Assembly: GCF_001879205.1 (NCBI RefSeq) | Contig: NZ_MLFK01000001.1 | Coordinates: 62,001 to 126,000, forward strand | DNA length: 64,000 nt | Reading direction: 5' to 3' | From: Flavobacterium johnsoniae | GTDB taxonomy: Bacteria > Bacteroidota > Bacteroidia > Flavobacteriales > Flavobacteriaceae | In this document: one piece after another, positions 25,743 through 34,781 of the stretch | How the letters are laid out: each line of letters begins with the position of its first letter | Position numbering within the stretch: position 1 is the first letter of the stretch | Notes under the pieces: generated by a model | What the model saw: only the letters and a program-made list of their open reading frames with translations | What the model was told of the DNA's origin: nothing | Database searches by the model: none | Translations under genes and position numbers: made by a program

Positions 25743-26150
25743 TTAAAAAAGAACAATTTCCATTATAGTAAACTCCTGCTCTGCTTTGCTAAAAGTTTTA
25801 AAAGTATCTTTCATACCAAATTTCTCATAAAATGATTTTTTATTGCTTCTGGCATTGCACCAAACTTTGTTTATATTCTTTTCTTTTGCAAACTTCAGGA
25901 TATATTTTAGAAGATGCGAAGCAATTCCTTTTCCCTGATATTCTGCTAAAGTTGCCAGTTTTCTAAACTGCATTTCCTGACCTTCGATAAAGCATGAAAC
26001 TATCGAAACTAACTTATCGTTTTCAAAAATTCCAAAATGAAATCCGGAATTATCCTCTTCTAACTTTACAAATTCAAAAGGGTGGTCCGGCCACATTACT
26101 TCATGCCTGATCTGCCAGGTTTCTGAGGCTTGAATTTCTTTAATTTCCAT
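25743..26150 (-). CDS. GNAT family N-acetyltransferase
   Basis: The ATG at 26150 is chosen because the only in-frame extension begins at a TTG that sits inside a perfect -7 promoter box. The ~135-residue protein has the acetyl-CoA-binding loop in LAEYQGKGIASHLLKYIL and the C-terminal SNKKSFYEKFGMKDTFKTF. Acceptor unknown. Monocistronic. Confidence 0.88.
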   Translation of the reverse strand: MEIKEIQASETWQIRHEVMWPDHPFEFVKLEEDNSGFHFGIFENDKLVSIVSCFIEGQEMQFRKLATLAEYQGKGIASHLLKYILKFAKEKNINKVWCNARSNKKSFYEKFGMKDTFKTFSKAEQEFTIMEIVLF

Positions 26151-26174
26151 TTTTATTATTTTTTCGGGTTGTTT

Positions 26175-26182
26175 CAAAAGTA
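26175..26182 (-). promoter_or_regulatory. -7 box of the GNAT gene (TACTTTTG)
   Basis: On the minus strand TACTTTTG matches the Bacteroidota -7 consensus TAnnTTTG. It is 25 bases before the chosen ATG. No good TTTG -33 box is visible at the usual distance. Confidence 0.5.
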
Positions 26183-26315
26183 ATGCATTTCATTTTCAAT
26201 TAAAAAACCTAAAATATTTAACTATACATATTTACAAAAAATAAAAGAAGATAAATCTTTCATTTTTAAGCTTTTATATTTATTTTTATATCATCTAAAA
26301 ACAAATAACTGCATT

Positions 26316-26879
26316 ATGAAAAAATTCTTGCTTGTCTCTTTTTTATGTATTTGTACGAACGGATTTGCACAATTAATTCAAATTGGTCCTCAAATTTCTA
26401 CCAATATTACTTCTGTAAATACAAACAATTTTAGCTCAGATCATACCAATTCCGGAATTGGCTTTGCGGCATTTGCCCGCGTTAATCTTTTACTTTTTTA
26501 TGCGCAAGGCGAATTTGGTTATGCGAAATCAAATTTCAGTGTGTATCAAAATGGTGTTGGTGAAACTGAATTTAAGTTAGCAGGAACAGATGCCACATTA
26601 ATTGCAGGATATAAGCTTATTCCGCTTGGCAAAGTGGGAAATGTACGCCTATTGGTGGGATATAACTGGAAAAATTATTCCGATATTAAAACCAGTAATA
26701 ATCTAAATTATATCGCATTAGAAAAAAACAATCACAGCGTATTGGGAGGCGTTGGGGTAGATGTCTGGAAATTTACTTTTGATATTAGATATCTTGCCGG
26801 ACTAATTGATATTGATAGTTCCAGCGGAGAAATAAAAACCGGAATTACTAATTTTTCACTTGGTTTTAAATTTTTATAA
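26316..26879 (+). CDS. Outer-membrane beta-barrel protein (PorT-like family)
   Basis: The 187-residue product has a signal peptide cut after GFAQ. It then shows alternating strands typical of the small Bacteroidota outer-membrane barrels (IQIGPQISTNITSV, GIGFAAFARVNLLLFYAQGEFGY, DATLIAGYKLIPL, VLGGVGVDVWKFTFDIRY) and ends NFSLGFKFL with a C-terminal aromatic/hydrophobic strand. Function not known. It has its own strong terminator. Confidence 0.85.
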   Translation: MKKFLLVSFLCICTNGFAQLIQIGPQISTNITSVNTNNFSSDHTNSGIGFAAFARVNLLLFYAQGEFGYAKSNFSVYQNGVGETEFKLAGTDATLIAGYKLIPLGKVGNVRLLVGYNWKNYSDIKTSNNLNYIALEKNNHSVLGGVGVDVWKFTFDIRYLAGLIDIDSSSGEIKTGITNFSLGFKFL

Positions 26880-26885
26880 AAATTA

Positions 26886-26926
26886 TATCAAAAAAAGGAA
26901 TCTAAAATTAGATTCCTTTTTTGATA
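26886..26926. terminator. Bidirectional intrinsic terminator
   Basis: TATCAAAAAAAGGAATCTA and TAGATTCCTTTTTTGATA form a long stem between convergent genes. Confidence 0.92.
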
Positions 26927-26945
26927 AATATATTTGTTTGTAAGT

Positions 26946-27563
26946 TTATAGCTCCTTTTTATAATAAACTTCCTGATTATCTTGTGTAATTTTTTCGACT
27001 CCGTTTTGTCCTTTTCTGGCAATATTAATTATATGCAAAACTTTAGATTTATCGTCGATACTGCAATTCCATACTGAGCCATCTGATAAAATAATAGCTG
27101 AATATAACGAATCTGATTTGTCCATATTATAGTAAACTAAATCTTCTGTTTTTATTAGTTTTCTAACTTTAGTTTTACGATCCTGCTCATAGAACAAAAT
27201 TTTATTATCGTTTACTTCTATTACTTCATCTACTTCTTTATTCTTAAAATTTTCATTTCCATTAACCGTCCATATTGGCTTATCGCCTGTCATTAACCAC
27301 GTTCCGTTAACTCTTTCTAAAATTTCTTTTCTTAAAATTTCTTTCAAAGTATCCACTTTTTTGATAGCCTCCTGCCCTATTTCATTTTCTGGTTTAATTC
27401 TGGAAGCAATTGAAAATTGATCTAAAGCGTTTACAAAATCTGATTTTTTGTAATAAGAAACAGCTAATTCGTATTTGTTTTTCTGAAACTTGGTTTTAGC
27501 ATCATTTTGTGCTGCAATCTTTAGCGAAAACAGCAAAATAATAAGAATTAAATAATTTTTCAT
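26946..27563 (-). CDS. Secreted TPR/lipocalin-like protein of unknown function
   Basis: The 205-residue product has a signal peptide cut after KIAAQ. It then has one to two TPR-like helices (KYELAVSYYKKSDFVNALDQFSIASRI, split by Asp/Asn turns) and a beta-rich half opening with VNGTWLMTGDKPIW, like lipocalin-like proteins. The family is not recognised. It lies downstream of the ACT gene in the same direction, beyond a terminator, so it is probably transcribed separately. Confidence 0.75.
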   Translation of the reverse strand: MKNYLILIILLFSLKIAAQNDAKTKFQKNKYELAVSYYKKSDFVNALDQFSIASRIKPENEIGQEAIKKVDTLKEILRKEILERVNGTWLMTGDKPIWTVNGNENFKNKEVDEVIEVNDNKILFYEQDRKTKVRKLIKTEDLVYYNMDKSDSLYSAIILSDGSVWNCSIDDKSKVLHIINIARKGQNGVEKITQDNQEVYYKKEL

Positions 27564-27643
27564 TGGGTTTTGAGTGTTTTTTTATTTTTTGCAAACGTAT
27601 TAAATTTTTCTTACAAAAACTATTTTGCAATTTAGTTTAAAAA

Positions 27644-27670
27644 AAACCGCTCCTTTAAAAAGAGCGGTTT
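27644..27670 (-). terminator. Intrinsic terminator of the ACT-protein gene
   Basis: AAACCGCTC (27644-27652) and GAGCGGTTT (27662-27670) form the stem, with a T run when read on the minus strand. Confidence 0.88.
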
Positions 27671-27702
27671 CTGTAACAGTTATTTATAAAAAGAAAAAAA
27701 AC

Positions 27703-28095
27703 TTATTTTGAAAATGAATTTAAAATATTCAGAGCTTTTTCAGTATCTTTTTTATTTACAAAAATATGATCGTGATAAAATGCAGCAACTACATTACAGC
27801 TTATCTCATGATCTGAAAGCGCTTTAGAAAAAGCTGCCGTTAATCCAACTGCTTCCAGTGAAGAATGTACCGAAAGAGTTATCCACGACATTATAACAGA
27901 ATAATCCAGATTCAGTTTTTGAGCGATTTCTTTTTTCAGTATCAGCGTAATGGCTTCTTCTTCCCTAAAAATCATGTCTATATTATCTAAATCGAGATTT
28001 TCTAATTTTTCTACTTTACAAAAAACATAATCACCAGATTTGTGTTGAGGTTTCATGCTTTTAAGTAATATCTGTAAATCTTTTTCTCCTGACAT
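27703..28095 (-). CDS. ACT-domain protein
   Basis: The 130-residue protein has a short DUF2241-like N-terminal part (LQILLKSMKPQHKSGDYVFCKV) and a C-terminal ACT domain (SWITLSVHSSLEAVGLTAAFSKALSDHEISCNVVAAFYHDHIFV). ACT domains bind amino acids, but in this stand-alone type the ligand is unknown. It follows the esterase gene by 15 bases and is probably in one transcript with it. Confidence 0.88.
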   Translation of the reverse strand: MSGEKDLQILLKSMKPQHKSGDYVFCKVEKLENLDLDNIDMIFREEEAITLILKKEIAQKLNLDYSVIMSWITLSVHSSLEAVGLTAAFSKALSDHEISCNVVAAFYHDHIFVNKKDTEKALNILNSFSK

Positions 28096-28110
28096 TTTAT
28101 TTATTTTTAA

Positions 28111-29376
28111 TCAATTACTTGTAAGCTTTTCTAATTTTGCTTTTGTTTCAGCGAAGTTTTTATCGAGAACCAGAGCCTTTTCATAGTTCGCAATTGCATT
28201 TTTCTTATCTCCACCGGCTTCGTAAAAATCGCCAAGCGAATCATACACATTGGGACTTTGAGGATAATTAGCCGCATTCATCTTGAATAAATAACCGGCC
28301 AATTCTATATCTTTTTTACCCAGAGACTGATATCCATAGGCATTTATTGTATTTTCGGGTATACTGACTTTATACCCTAAATGCTTCGAAACCTCATCAA
28401 AATGTTTTTCCATTTTAGACAAAACAGCTTTATCAAAATTAATTTTTTCCGGTATTGAAAGCTGGAGTTTATTGAACTTAAATAAAAAACGCAATCCATC
28501 GTATGTGGCAATTAAGGGTACAGAACCATGATCGTCTTTATCATAATATTTGTATTCGTAATTTAAATTGCTTTTTTTATTCTGTTTTAAGAAATCATTT
28601 AAGTTCAGAATAGATCGTATATGTCTCGTAAAAACGGTTGTATCTCTTCTAACTTTTACAATATTCATATTATCATCCATTGTATTAGCGGCGGCTAAAA
28701 ACAAAGAAATCCCTGTTAGATTTTTAGCTGCGAGCTTTTTTGTAGTTTCTTTTAAAAACTGATCATGATCCCACCACATACTTGGATCGATAGCAATGTA
28801 AGAATTGAACAGAGAAGTATGATTGGTTAAAATATTCATAACCGTTAATCCTCCAAAAGAATGTCCTATTAATGTTTTATACGGTGCCGTTGGGTATTTA
28901 GCATCAATATATGGTATTAATTCTTTTTCTAAAAAGGCAGTAAATTTTTCTCCCCCGCCTGATTGTTCGCTTAGCCCCTTAGGAACAAATGGAGGATCAA
29001 CATCTGAATGTGTTGGCGTTAAATCACGGTTTCTGTTTGTATTTGTAATCCCTACTACAATCATTTCAGGGCAATTTGTATTTCCGTTTATTTCACTTAA
29101 TTCTTCGATTATTCCCACAACCGAACTAAAATGAGCATCTCCGTCTAATACATAAACTACAGGATATTTTTGTTTTGCAAACCCGGTATTTTTAGCACTT
29201 CTAGGAAGATGCACCCAGATTTTACGGCTCTCGCCTAAAACTTTTGAAGAAATACTGTCAATTGTTCCTATTTCAATTTTTGAATTATTCTGTGCAAATC
29301 CAAAATTAAAAAGTATAAAAAAAACAAATACCACTGTTTTTCTTTTACTAAAAATATTCTGTAAACTTATTTCCAT
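28111..29376 (-). CDS. Secreted esterase (Fes/IroE-like alpha/beta hydrolase) with C-terminal TPR
   Basis: The 421-residue product has a signal peptide cut near FGFAQ. Residues ~45-290 form an esterase D/Fes-like hydrolase: IWVHLPRSA, YPVVYVLDGDAHF, nucleophile Ser173 in GHSFGG, Asp in AIDPSMWWD, and His in DDHGSVPL. The C-terminal ~80 residues are a TPR pair (VYDSLGDFYEAGGDKKNAIANYEKALVLD). Family members hydrolyse siderophore or acyl esters; the substrate here is not readable. It sits 30 bases after the M1 peptidase, so the M1-esterase-ACT genes may be one operon. Confidence 0.9.
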   Translation of the reverse strand: MEISLQNIFSKRKTVVFVFFILFNFGFAQNNSKIEIGTIDSISSKVLGESRKIWVHLPRSAKNTGFAKQKYPVVYVLDGDAHFSSVVGIIEELSEINGNTNCPEMIVVGITNTNRNRDLTPTHSDVDPPFVPKGLSEQSGGGEKFTAFLEKELIPYIDAKYPTAPYKTLIGHSFGGLTVMNILTNHTSLFNSYIAIDPSMWWDHDQFLKETTKKLAAKNLTGISLFLAAANTMDDNMNIVKVRRDTTVFTRHIRSILNLNDFLKQNKKSNLNYEYKYYDKDDHGSVPLIATYDGLRFLFKFNKLQLSIPEKINFDKAVLSKMEKHFDEVSKHLGYKVSIPENTINAYGYQSLGKKDIELAGYLFKMNAANYPQSPNVYDSLGDFYEAGGDKKNAIANYEKALVLDKNFAETKAKLEKLTSN

Positions 29377-29406
29377 AATCGATTTGTTTATTTTATATAA
29401 TAAAAA

Positions 29407-31275
29407 TCAGCTTCCCCACACATTGTTTGCAGGCGTAGCATCTAGAAAAATCCCTCCATCAGCAGTAACTTTTTTAATTTGCTTTTTACTGTTAATTGTA
29501 ACTACTGCTGTTTTTTGATTTTTTTCCCAGATTGCCGGCGTTTGATGTAATGTTTCTGTCGTATTATCTCCATAAACCACAATCAGATCAAACGGAATTG
29601 CAAAACCACCTGCATTTGCAATAGAAATAGTATTTTTTGAAACTTCTTTTATAGAAATATCAATGTAATTATTGGTAAAAAACCAGTTATTAAAAAACCA
29701 ATTCAGATTTTTACCTGAGCCCATGTTCATCGAATTAAAATAATCCCATGGAATTGGGTGTTTACCATTCCAGGTATTCATATAATGGTGGAGTGCTTTT
29801 TTAAACAAATCATCTCCCAGCATATCTTTTAAAGCTAAATAAGAAAGTGACGCTTTTCCGTAAGAGTTGTTTCCGTAACCTGCGCCGGAAACTTGTGTAG
29901 ACATTGAAATTATAGGCTGATCTTCTTCTGTTGACAAATCGTTGATATAATTTTCTACTCTAAATTTTTTATAAAAGTCATCGGCGGCTTTTTTTCCGTG
30001 TTCAGCAATTCCAATTAAGTATTCAAAAGTTGTAGCCCAGCCTTCGTCCATAAAAGCATAGCGTGTTTCGTTGATTCCCATAAAAAACGGAAAATAAGTA
30101 TGTGCTACTTCGTGATCCTGAACCAATTGTGCAAATATAGGATCTCCCATTTGCGAATCGTTACACATCATTGGGTATTCCATATCAGCGAAACCCTGAA
30201 AAGCTGTCATTTTTGAAAATGGATACGGAATTCCCGGCCAGTTATTCGAGAACCAATCTAACGCAAACTGGTTGTTCTTAACCGAATTTACAAAATCAGT
30301 TCCTTTAACATCATACGCCGCCTGAACACTCGCGCGGCGATTTGTTTTTTTATCTACCAAAACACTGCTCGCATCCCATAAATAATGATCGCTTAGCCCA
30401 AAGCAGACATCTGAAATATTGTTTGCTTCAAATTTCCAGATATTCCAGTCGTTTTGTTTGGTTACTGCACCGCTTTTCATTTCCTTCTCGTTTGCAACAT
30501 GCAGAATCTCATCTGTAGAATATGATTTTTTAAGGCGTGCTGCAAACTCCGGCTGTAAAACTTCATCAGGATTTAAGAAATCTCCAGTTGCATAAACCAC
30601 GTAATTTTTAGGTGCCTTTACAGAATAAGTATAATCATTAAAATCATTGTAAAATTCCTGACGATCTGTGTGCGGTAATTTATCCCATCCATTATAATCA
30701 TCAAAAACAGAAACACGAGGATAACTGTATGCCACAAAAAAAGTAGTTTCATCAATTTGTCCTTCTCTGCCGCTTTCTTTAGACAAAGGATAATTCCAAT
30801 CGATATTAATTGTTGCTTTAGAATGAGGTGCAATTGCTTTTTTCAATTTTACAATTCCCACGGTTCCCCAGCTTCTGGCATCTTCTTTATAAATTTCATT
30901 ATCAACTTTTAACGTTGTAATCGTTAAGCCGCTGCTTAAAAAGTCATCGCTTACATTCCCGCTTCTTGGCGAAGATGGTTTATGCAGATTATTTACAAAT
31001 CGAATAACCAGGTTATCTAACGAGTTATTACTGTTGTTTTCATAAACAATGGTTTCTGTTCCGCTTACCATTTTTGTTTTAGCATCAACGGTAATATCCA
31101 TCGTATATTTTCCGTGATTCTGCCAATAGTTTTTGCCGGGTTTCCCATCTTTAGAACGAGTTCCTTTTTCGTATGCCTCTTTTATATTTCTAGGCATATA
31201 TAGTTCTTGTGCAAAACCTGTGTGCGTCAAAAACAAAAATGCAATAAATGTAAATTGAAATAATCTTTTTTTCAT
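29407..31275 (-). CDS. Secreted M1-family metallopeptidase
   Basis: The 622-residue product has a signal peptide cut near GFAQ. It contains the gluzincin zinc site HEVAH (residues 388-392) and the third ligand Glu411 in DEGWATTFEYL, 18 residues after the second His, as expected for M1. The substrate-binding GxMEN motif is replaced by DMEYP (~375). The N-terminal beta domain (DAKTKMVSGTETIVYENNS) and a C-terminal beta segment complete the fold. Likely an envelope or secreted aminopeptidase in peptide use. First gene of a likely M1-esterase-ACT operon. Confidence 0.92.
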   Translation of the reverse strand: MKKRLFQFTFIAFLFLTHTGFAQELYMPRNIKEAYEKGTRSKDGKPGKNYWQNHGKYTMDITVDAKTKMVSGTETIVYENNSNNSLDNLVIRFVNNLHKPSSPRSGNVSDDFLSSGLTITTLKVDNEIYKEDARSWGTVGIVKLKKAIAPHSKATINIDWNYPLSKESGREGQIDETTFFVAYSYPRVSVFDDYNGWDKLPHTDRQEFYNDFNDYTYSVKAPKNYVVYATGDFLNPDEVLQPEFAARLKKSYSTDEILHVANEKEMKSGAVTKQNDWNIWKFEANNISDVCFGLSDHYLWDASSVLVDKKTNRRASVQAAYDVKGTDFVNSVKNNQFALDWFSNNWPGIPYPFSKMTAFQGFADMEYPMMCNDSQMGDPIFAQLVQDHEVAHTYFPFFMGINETRYAFMDEGWATTFEYLIGIAEHGKKAADDFYKKFRVENYINDLSTEEDQPIISMSTQVSGAGYGNNSYGKASLSYLALKDMLGDDLFKKALHHYMNTWNGKHPIPWDYFNSMNMGSGKNLNWFFNNWFFTNNYIDISIKEVSKNTISIANAGGFAIPFDLIVVYGDNTTETLHQTPAIWEKNQKTAVVTINSKKQIKKVTADGGIFLDATPANNVWGS

Positions 31276-31419
31276 AAGCTGGTTTTTGGTTTGATAAATT
31301 TTAACTATTTATAATAAGACCTCTTTTTTAAAATAATGTTACAAAACTTTATAAAATTACAATTTAAAAAAAGCCTGGCATCTCAGAATCCCAAAATCTT
31401 AGCGGCATAAAAAGAAAAA

Positions 31420-31448
31420 ACCGCCCATTTCAAAAAGAAAAAGGCGGT
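31420..31448 (-). terminator. Intrinsic terminator of the aldehyde dehydrogenase gene
   Basis: ACCGCC (31420-31425) and GGCGGT (31443-31448) pair; reading on the minus strand a T-rich run follows. Confidence 0.75.
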
Positions 31449-31475
31449 ACCTACAATTAATATATAACCTTGATA

Positions 31476-33056
31476 CTACAAAATATAATCGGTATTTATA
31501 AAATTTGATTCTTTGCTGTTTAGCAATTCCTGCAGAATTTCATTGTTATAAGCGATATCTTTTGAAGCGACAAACGTACGAATTGAGAAAGAGCGCAAAG
31601 CATCTGGAATACTTAATGTTCCTACTGCAGAATCTTTACGACCTGTAAAAGGGAAAGCATCCGGACCTCTTTGGCAAGAGCTGTTTAAGTTCACTCGGCA
31701 GACTAAGTTTACCAGAGCATCGATAAGCGGTGCCAGAGTTTTAATGTCTTTTCCGAATAAACTCACCTGCTGTCCGTAATTAGATTCAGCCATATCTTCT
31801 AATGGTTCCTGAATATCTTTAAACGAAATAATTGGCACCACCGGTCCAAATTGTTCTTCGTGATACACACGCATTTTGCTGTTTACCGGATATAAAACTG
31901 CGGGAAAAATATAATTTTCTGTGTGTTTTCCTCCTTTTTGATTTAGAACTTCTGCTCCTTTGCTTGTTGCATCGTCAATTAATCCCTGAATGTAATTTGG
32001 TTTTTCAGTTTCCGGAAGCGGTGTTAAAGCCACTCCCTTTTCCCACGGATTTCCAAATTGTAAGGCATCTACTTTTTCAGAGAATCTTCTGTTGAATTCT
32101 TCTGCAATTGATTCATGAACGTATAAAACTTTTAAAGCCGTACAACGCTGTCCGTTGAAAGATAAAGTTCCTGTTATACATTCCTGGATAGCCAAATCCA
32201 AATCGGCATCCGGAAGAATAATCGCCGGGTTTTTAGCTTCAAGACCTAAAATCAAACGAAGTCTGTTTTTATTTGGATGCTGATCCTGTAAAGCAATCGC
32301 CGATTTACTGTTTCCAATTAATGCCAAAACATCAATTTTACCGGATTTCATAATTGGAGAAGCTACTTCGCGTCCGCGTCCGTAAACGATATTTATAACT
32401 CCTTTAGGAAAACTGCTTCTGAAAGCTTCCAGCAATGGCGAAATACATAAAACACCATGTTTAGCCGGTTTGAAAATAACGGTATTTCCCATTATCAAAG
32501 CCGGGATCAGCAATGAAAAAGTTTCATTTAAGGGATAATTGTAAGGCCCAAGACACAAAACCACTCCAAGCGGTCCGCGGCGTATCATGGCGTTTACACC
32601 CTGTACTTTTTCAAAATGCGAACTGCGCCCGTTTAATTCTTTATAACTGGCAATAGTGTCATAAATGTATTCTACGGTTCTGTCAAATTCTTTTTGAGAA
32701 TCCCCTAATGATTTCCCAATTTCCCACATTAAATACTTCACGACTTCTTCGCGGGTTTCTTTCATTTGTTTAACGAAATTCTCCATGCATTTAATACGGT
32801 CAGCCACTTTCATTGTCGGCCATAAACCCTGTCCTTTATCATAGGCATTATTTGCTGCTTCAACAACTTCCGCTGCTTCGGCTTCGGCCATAAAGGGAAT
32901 AGAACCTAATAAGGTAGGCGCATATTTTTCTGTAGAAGAAATAGTCGAAAATACAGGTGTGGTCTGCCCTGTCCACTTTTTTAACTCTCCATTTACAAGG
33001 TAGGTATCTTGGTTTATAAGGGTTTTAATTTCAAATTCTTCGGGTATTAAACTCAT
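31476..33056 (-). CDS. NADP-dependent aldehyde dehydrogenase, GapN-like
   Basis: The 526-residue protein is an aldehyde dehydrogenase with catalytic Cys305 (GQRCTALK), general base Glu273 (GLEAKNP) and cofactor loop [26 protein letters not shown] and the [19 protein letters not shown] segment near the C terminus match the non-phosphorylating glyceraldehyde-3-phosphate dehydrogenase branch. That enzyme makes NADPH while oxidising glyceraldehyde-3-phosphate to 3-phosphoglycerate. Substrate is family-based inference. Monocistronic. Confidence 0.88.
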   Translation of the reverse strand: MSLIPEEFEIKTLINQDTYLVNGELKKWTGQTTPVFSTISSTEKYAPTLLGSIPFMAEAEAAEVVEAANNAYDKGQGLWPTMKVADRIKCMENFVKQMKETREEVVKYLMWEIGKSLGDSQKEFDRTVEYIYDTIASYKELNGRSSHFEKVQGVNAMIRRGPLGVVLCLGPYNYPLNETFSLLIPALIMGNTVIFKPAKHGVLCISPLLEAFRSSFPKGVINIVYGRGREVASPIMKSGKIDVLALIGNSKSAIALQDQHPNKNRLRLILGLEAKNPAIILPDADLDLAIQECITGTLSFNGQRCTALKVLYVHESIAEEFNRRFSEKVDALQFGNPWEKGVALTPLPETEKPNYIQGLIDDATSKGAEVLNQKGGKHTENYIFPAVLYPVNSKMRVYHEEQFGPVVPIISFKDIQEPLEDMAESNYGQQVSLFGKDIKTLAPLIDALVNLVCRVNLNSSCQRGPDAFPFTGRKDSAVGTLSIPDALRSFSIRTFVASKDIAYNNEILQELLNSKESNFINTDYIL

Positions 33057-33097
33057 AATCTGGTAATTTTAGTTTGGTTATTAATAGTGCTTTAATG

Positions 33098-33131
33098 AAA
33101 AAAGAGGCTTTTTTTGCCTCTTCTTCTTTTT
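33098..33131 (-). terminator. Intrinsic terminator of the rhodanese gene
   Basis: AAGAGGC and GCCTCTT arms at 33102-33122, with A/T runs on both sides. Confidence 0.8.
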
Positions 33132-33442
33132 TATGGTTGTACGGTTTCGCCTTCCCAATCCAGTATACCACCAAGCAGATTATAGGCATTTTCTATACCT
33201 AACTCATTCATAATCTGACATGCTTTAGCACTTCTGGCTCCAGAACGACAATACACATAATAGTTTTTATTTTTATCTAATTCTTCTATTTCATAAATAA
33301 AACCCTGGCCTTTATTGATATCAATGTTTAAAGCATTTTCAATGTAGCCGTCATTAAATTCGTCTTCAGTTCTTACGTCCAGTATAACTGCATTCTCGTC
33401 AGCAGCAAGCTGATTAACCCAATCTTCTTGTGATAAATTCAT
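33131..33442 (-). CDS. Single-domain rhodanese (sulfurtransferase)
   Basis: The 103-residue protein is one rhodanese module: VILDVRTEDEFNDGYIENALNID, then the catalytic loop YVYCRSGARSAKA with active Cys, and LLGGILDW. It is cytoplasmic (no signal peptide). It is divergent from the Crp/Fnr regulator across a 358-base gap and belongs functionally with the other sulfur genes of the 33-43 kb region. Confidence 0.93.
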   Translation of the reverse strand: MNLSQEDWVNQLAADENAVILDVRTEDEFNDGYIENALNIDINKGQGFIYEIEELDKNKNYYVYCRSGARSAKACQIMNELGIENAYNLLGGILDWEGETVQP

Positions 33443-33678
33443 AATATGTGTTTTTTGTAAAATTACGACGTTTCTATTAATTAAAAACGTACCAAATGCG
33501 ATTTCGATTATTATTCTCAGAAAACGTTTTAGAGAAACTATTATAATCAGTGATTTACAAATTTACTTACTATTTTTAAAAATATAGTCTGCAAAATCGA
33601 TAGAAAATAGGATTTTTTCATTTACATAAAATTCATCCTAAATATAGTTTTCTGACAATTAATGCGAGCACAATCTAT

Positions 33679-33686
33679 TATCTTTG
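33679..33686 (+). promoter_or_regulatory. -7 box of the Crp/Fnr gene (TATCTTTG) in a 358-base gap
   Basis: TATCTTTG matches TAnnTTTG exactly and lies 115 bases before the regulator's ATG, so the transcript would have a leader of about 110 bases. The rest of the 33443-33800 gap shows a GAAAACGTTTT-like sequence near 33520 and no gene. A possible but weaker -7 box for the rhodanese gene (TAATTTTA, minus strand) lies at 33458-33465. Confidence 0.5.
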
Positions 33687-33800
33687 TAAAGAATTATAAT
33701 ATTTGATTTCTTTTTGATAAAATATCACGCTATGATTTACACAAACTTCAGAAACGTATTTAAGTAAATTCGTGTAATTCATGGCAAAAAAATACAATAC

Positions 33801-34427
33801 ATGCAAAATTCATTAAAAACCATCTTTCCTAATTTTTCCAGCGAACTAATTGCTACTATTGAAGAAAACGGAAGCCATCAGGATTTCGAAGCCGGCACCA
33901 TTTTAATGCGTACCGGACAGTACATTAAAAATACCGTTTTGATAACCAAAGGAAAAATTAAAATTTATCGTGAAGGCGAAGATGGAGGCGAATTTTTAAT
34001 GTATTATCTACAGCCCGGACAAGCCTGCGCCATTTCGATGATCTGCACCGCAAAAAGTGAAAAAAGCCAGATTATGGCAAAAGTTGTCGAAGATGTTTCG
34101 GTTATGATGATTCCGCTGCAAATGATGGACAAATGGATGATGGAACACAGATCATGGTACGAGTTTGTAATAGAAACCTACAGAAGCCGTTTTGAAGAAG
34201 TTCTGGAAGTTGTCGATAATATCGCTTTCCGTTCTATGGACGAACGCTTGGAATTTTACCTAAAAAGACATTCTGATGCCTGCGGCTGTTCTGAAGTTAA
34301 TCTTTCACATCAGGAAATCGCAATTGAATTAAACACTTCAAGAGAAGTTGTTTCGAGATTATTAAAAAAAATGGAACAGCGAGGCCTCGTAAAACTCAAC
34401 CGAAACCAGATTGAATTACTAAAATGA
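33801..34427 (+). CDS. Crp/Fnr-family transcriptional regulator
   Basis: The 208-residue protein has a cyclic-nucleotide-binding-type beta roll (FEAGTILMRTGQYIKNTVLITKGKIKIYR, LQPGQACAISMICT), a long dimer helix, and a C-terminal HTH (LSHQEIAIELNTSREVVSRLLKKMEQRGLV). CxC residues (DACGCSE) lie just before the HTH; the four-Cys set of classical Fnr is absent. Flavobacterial homologues usually sit beside rhodanese, YeeE/YedE and TauE genes, as here. It is the likely activator at the dyads found upstream of the TauE and MBL-rhodanese genes. Confidence 0.92.
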   Translation: MQNSLKTIFPNFSSELIATIEENGSHQDFEAGTILMRTGQYIKNTVLITKGKIKIYREGEDGGEFLMYYLQPGQACAISMICTAKSEKSQIMAKVVEDVSVMMIPLQMMDKWMMEHRSWYEFVIETYRSRFEEVLEVVDNIAFRSMDERLEFYLKRHSDACGCSEVNLSHQEIAIELNTSREVVSRLLKKMEQRGLVKLNRNQIELLK

Positions 34428-34429
34428 TA

Positions 34430-34700
34430 TTGCCCACGGATTTTACAGATAAAACGAGTTTACGCTATTTTTCTTTGTGTCACAGATTAAAAGATTTACA
34501 AAAGATTGTTTTGTCAAATTGAGCGAAGTCAAAATACTTTGCGGGTTGTCGACACATAGATATGTTTGTTGATGAAAAGTGAAACGTCTTTTTTAGAGTT
34601 AGTAAAACTATGTATCTATGCATTTAAAATATAACGCCCAGAACCTTTAACAATCCGCGACAACCCGTTTCATCCGCAAAATCCGCGGGCGAAAATTCCC
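34430..34700. repeat. Word-repeat region with long-range dyad after the Crp/Fnr gene
   Basis: This gene-free stretch (34428-34781) has phrases such as CACAGATTAAAAGATTTAC, CACGGATTTTACAG and CATCCGCAAAATCCGCGG, shared with 56885-57060 and 63808-63957. It also has perfect arms CGGGTTGTCG (34543-34552) with CGACAACCCG (34659-34668), enclosing CATAGATA (34556-34563) with TATCTATG (34614-34621). Confidence 0.55.
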
Positions 34701-34721
34701 CACTCAAAAAAACATTTGTAT

Positions 34722-34765
34722 GTGATAAATGTTACTGTAAGTTTCTAATTTACGGGGCAACTTTG
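34722..34765 (+). promoter_or_regulatory. Crp/Fnr-like dyad and -7 box of the TauE gene
   Basis: GTGATAAATGTTAC (34722-34735) fits the dyad GTRAY-N4-GTYAC. Exactly 22 bases later is CAACTTTG (34758-34765), a one-mismatch -7 box, 16 bases before the ATG. The layout and spacing are identical to those at 39960-40003. Confidence 0.55.
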
Positions 34766-34781
34766 CATCAAAATAAATGCA

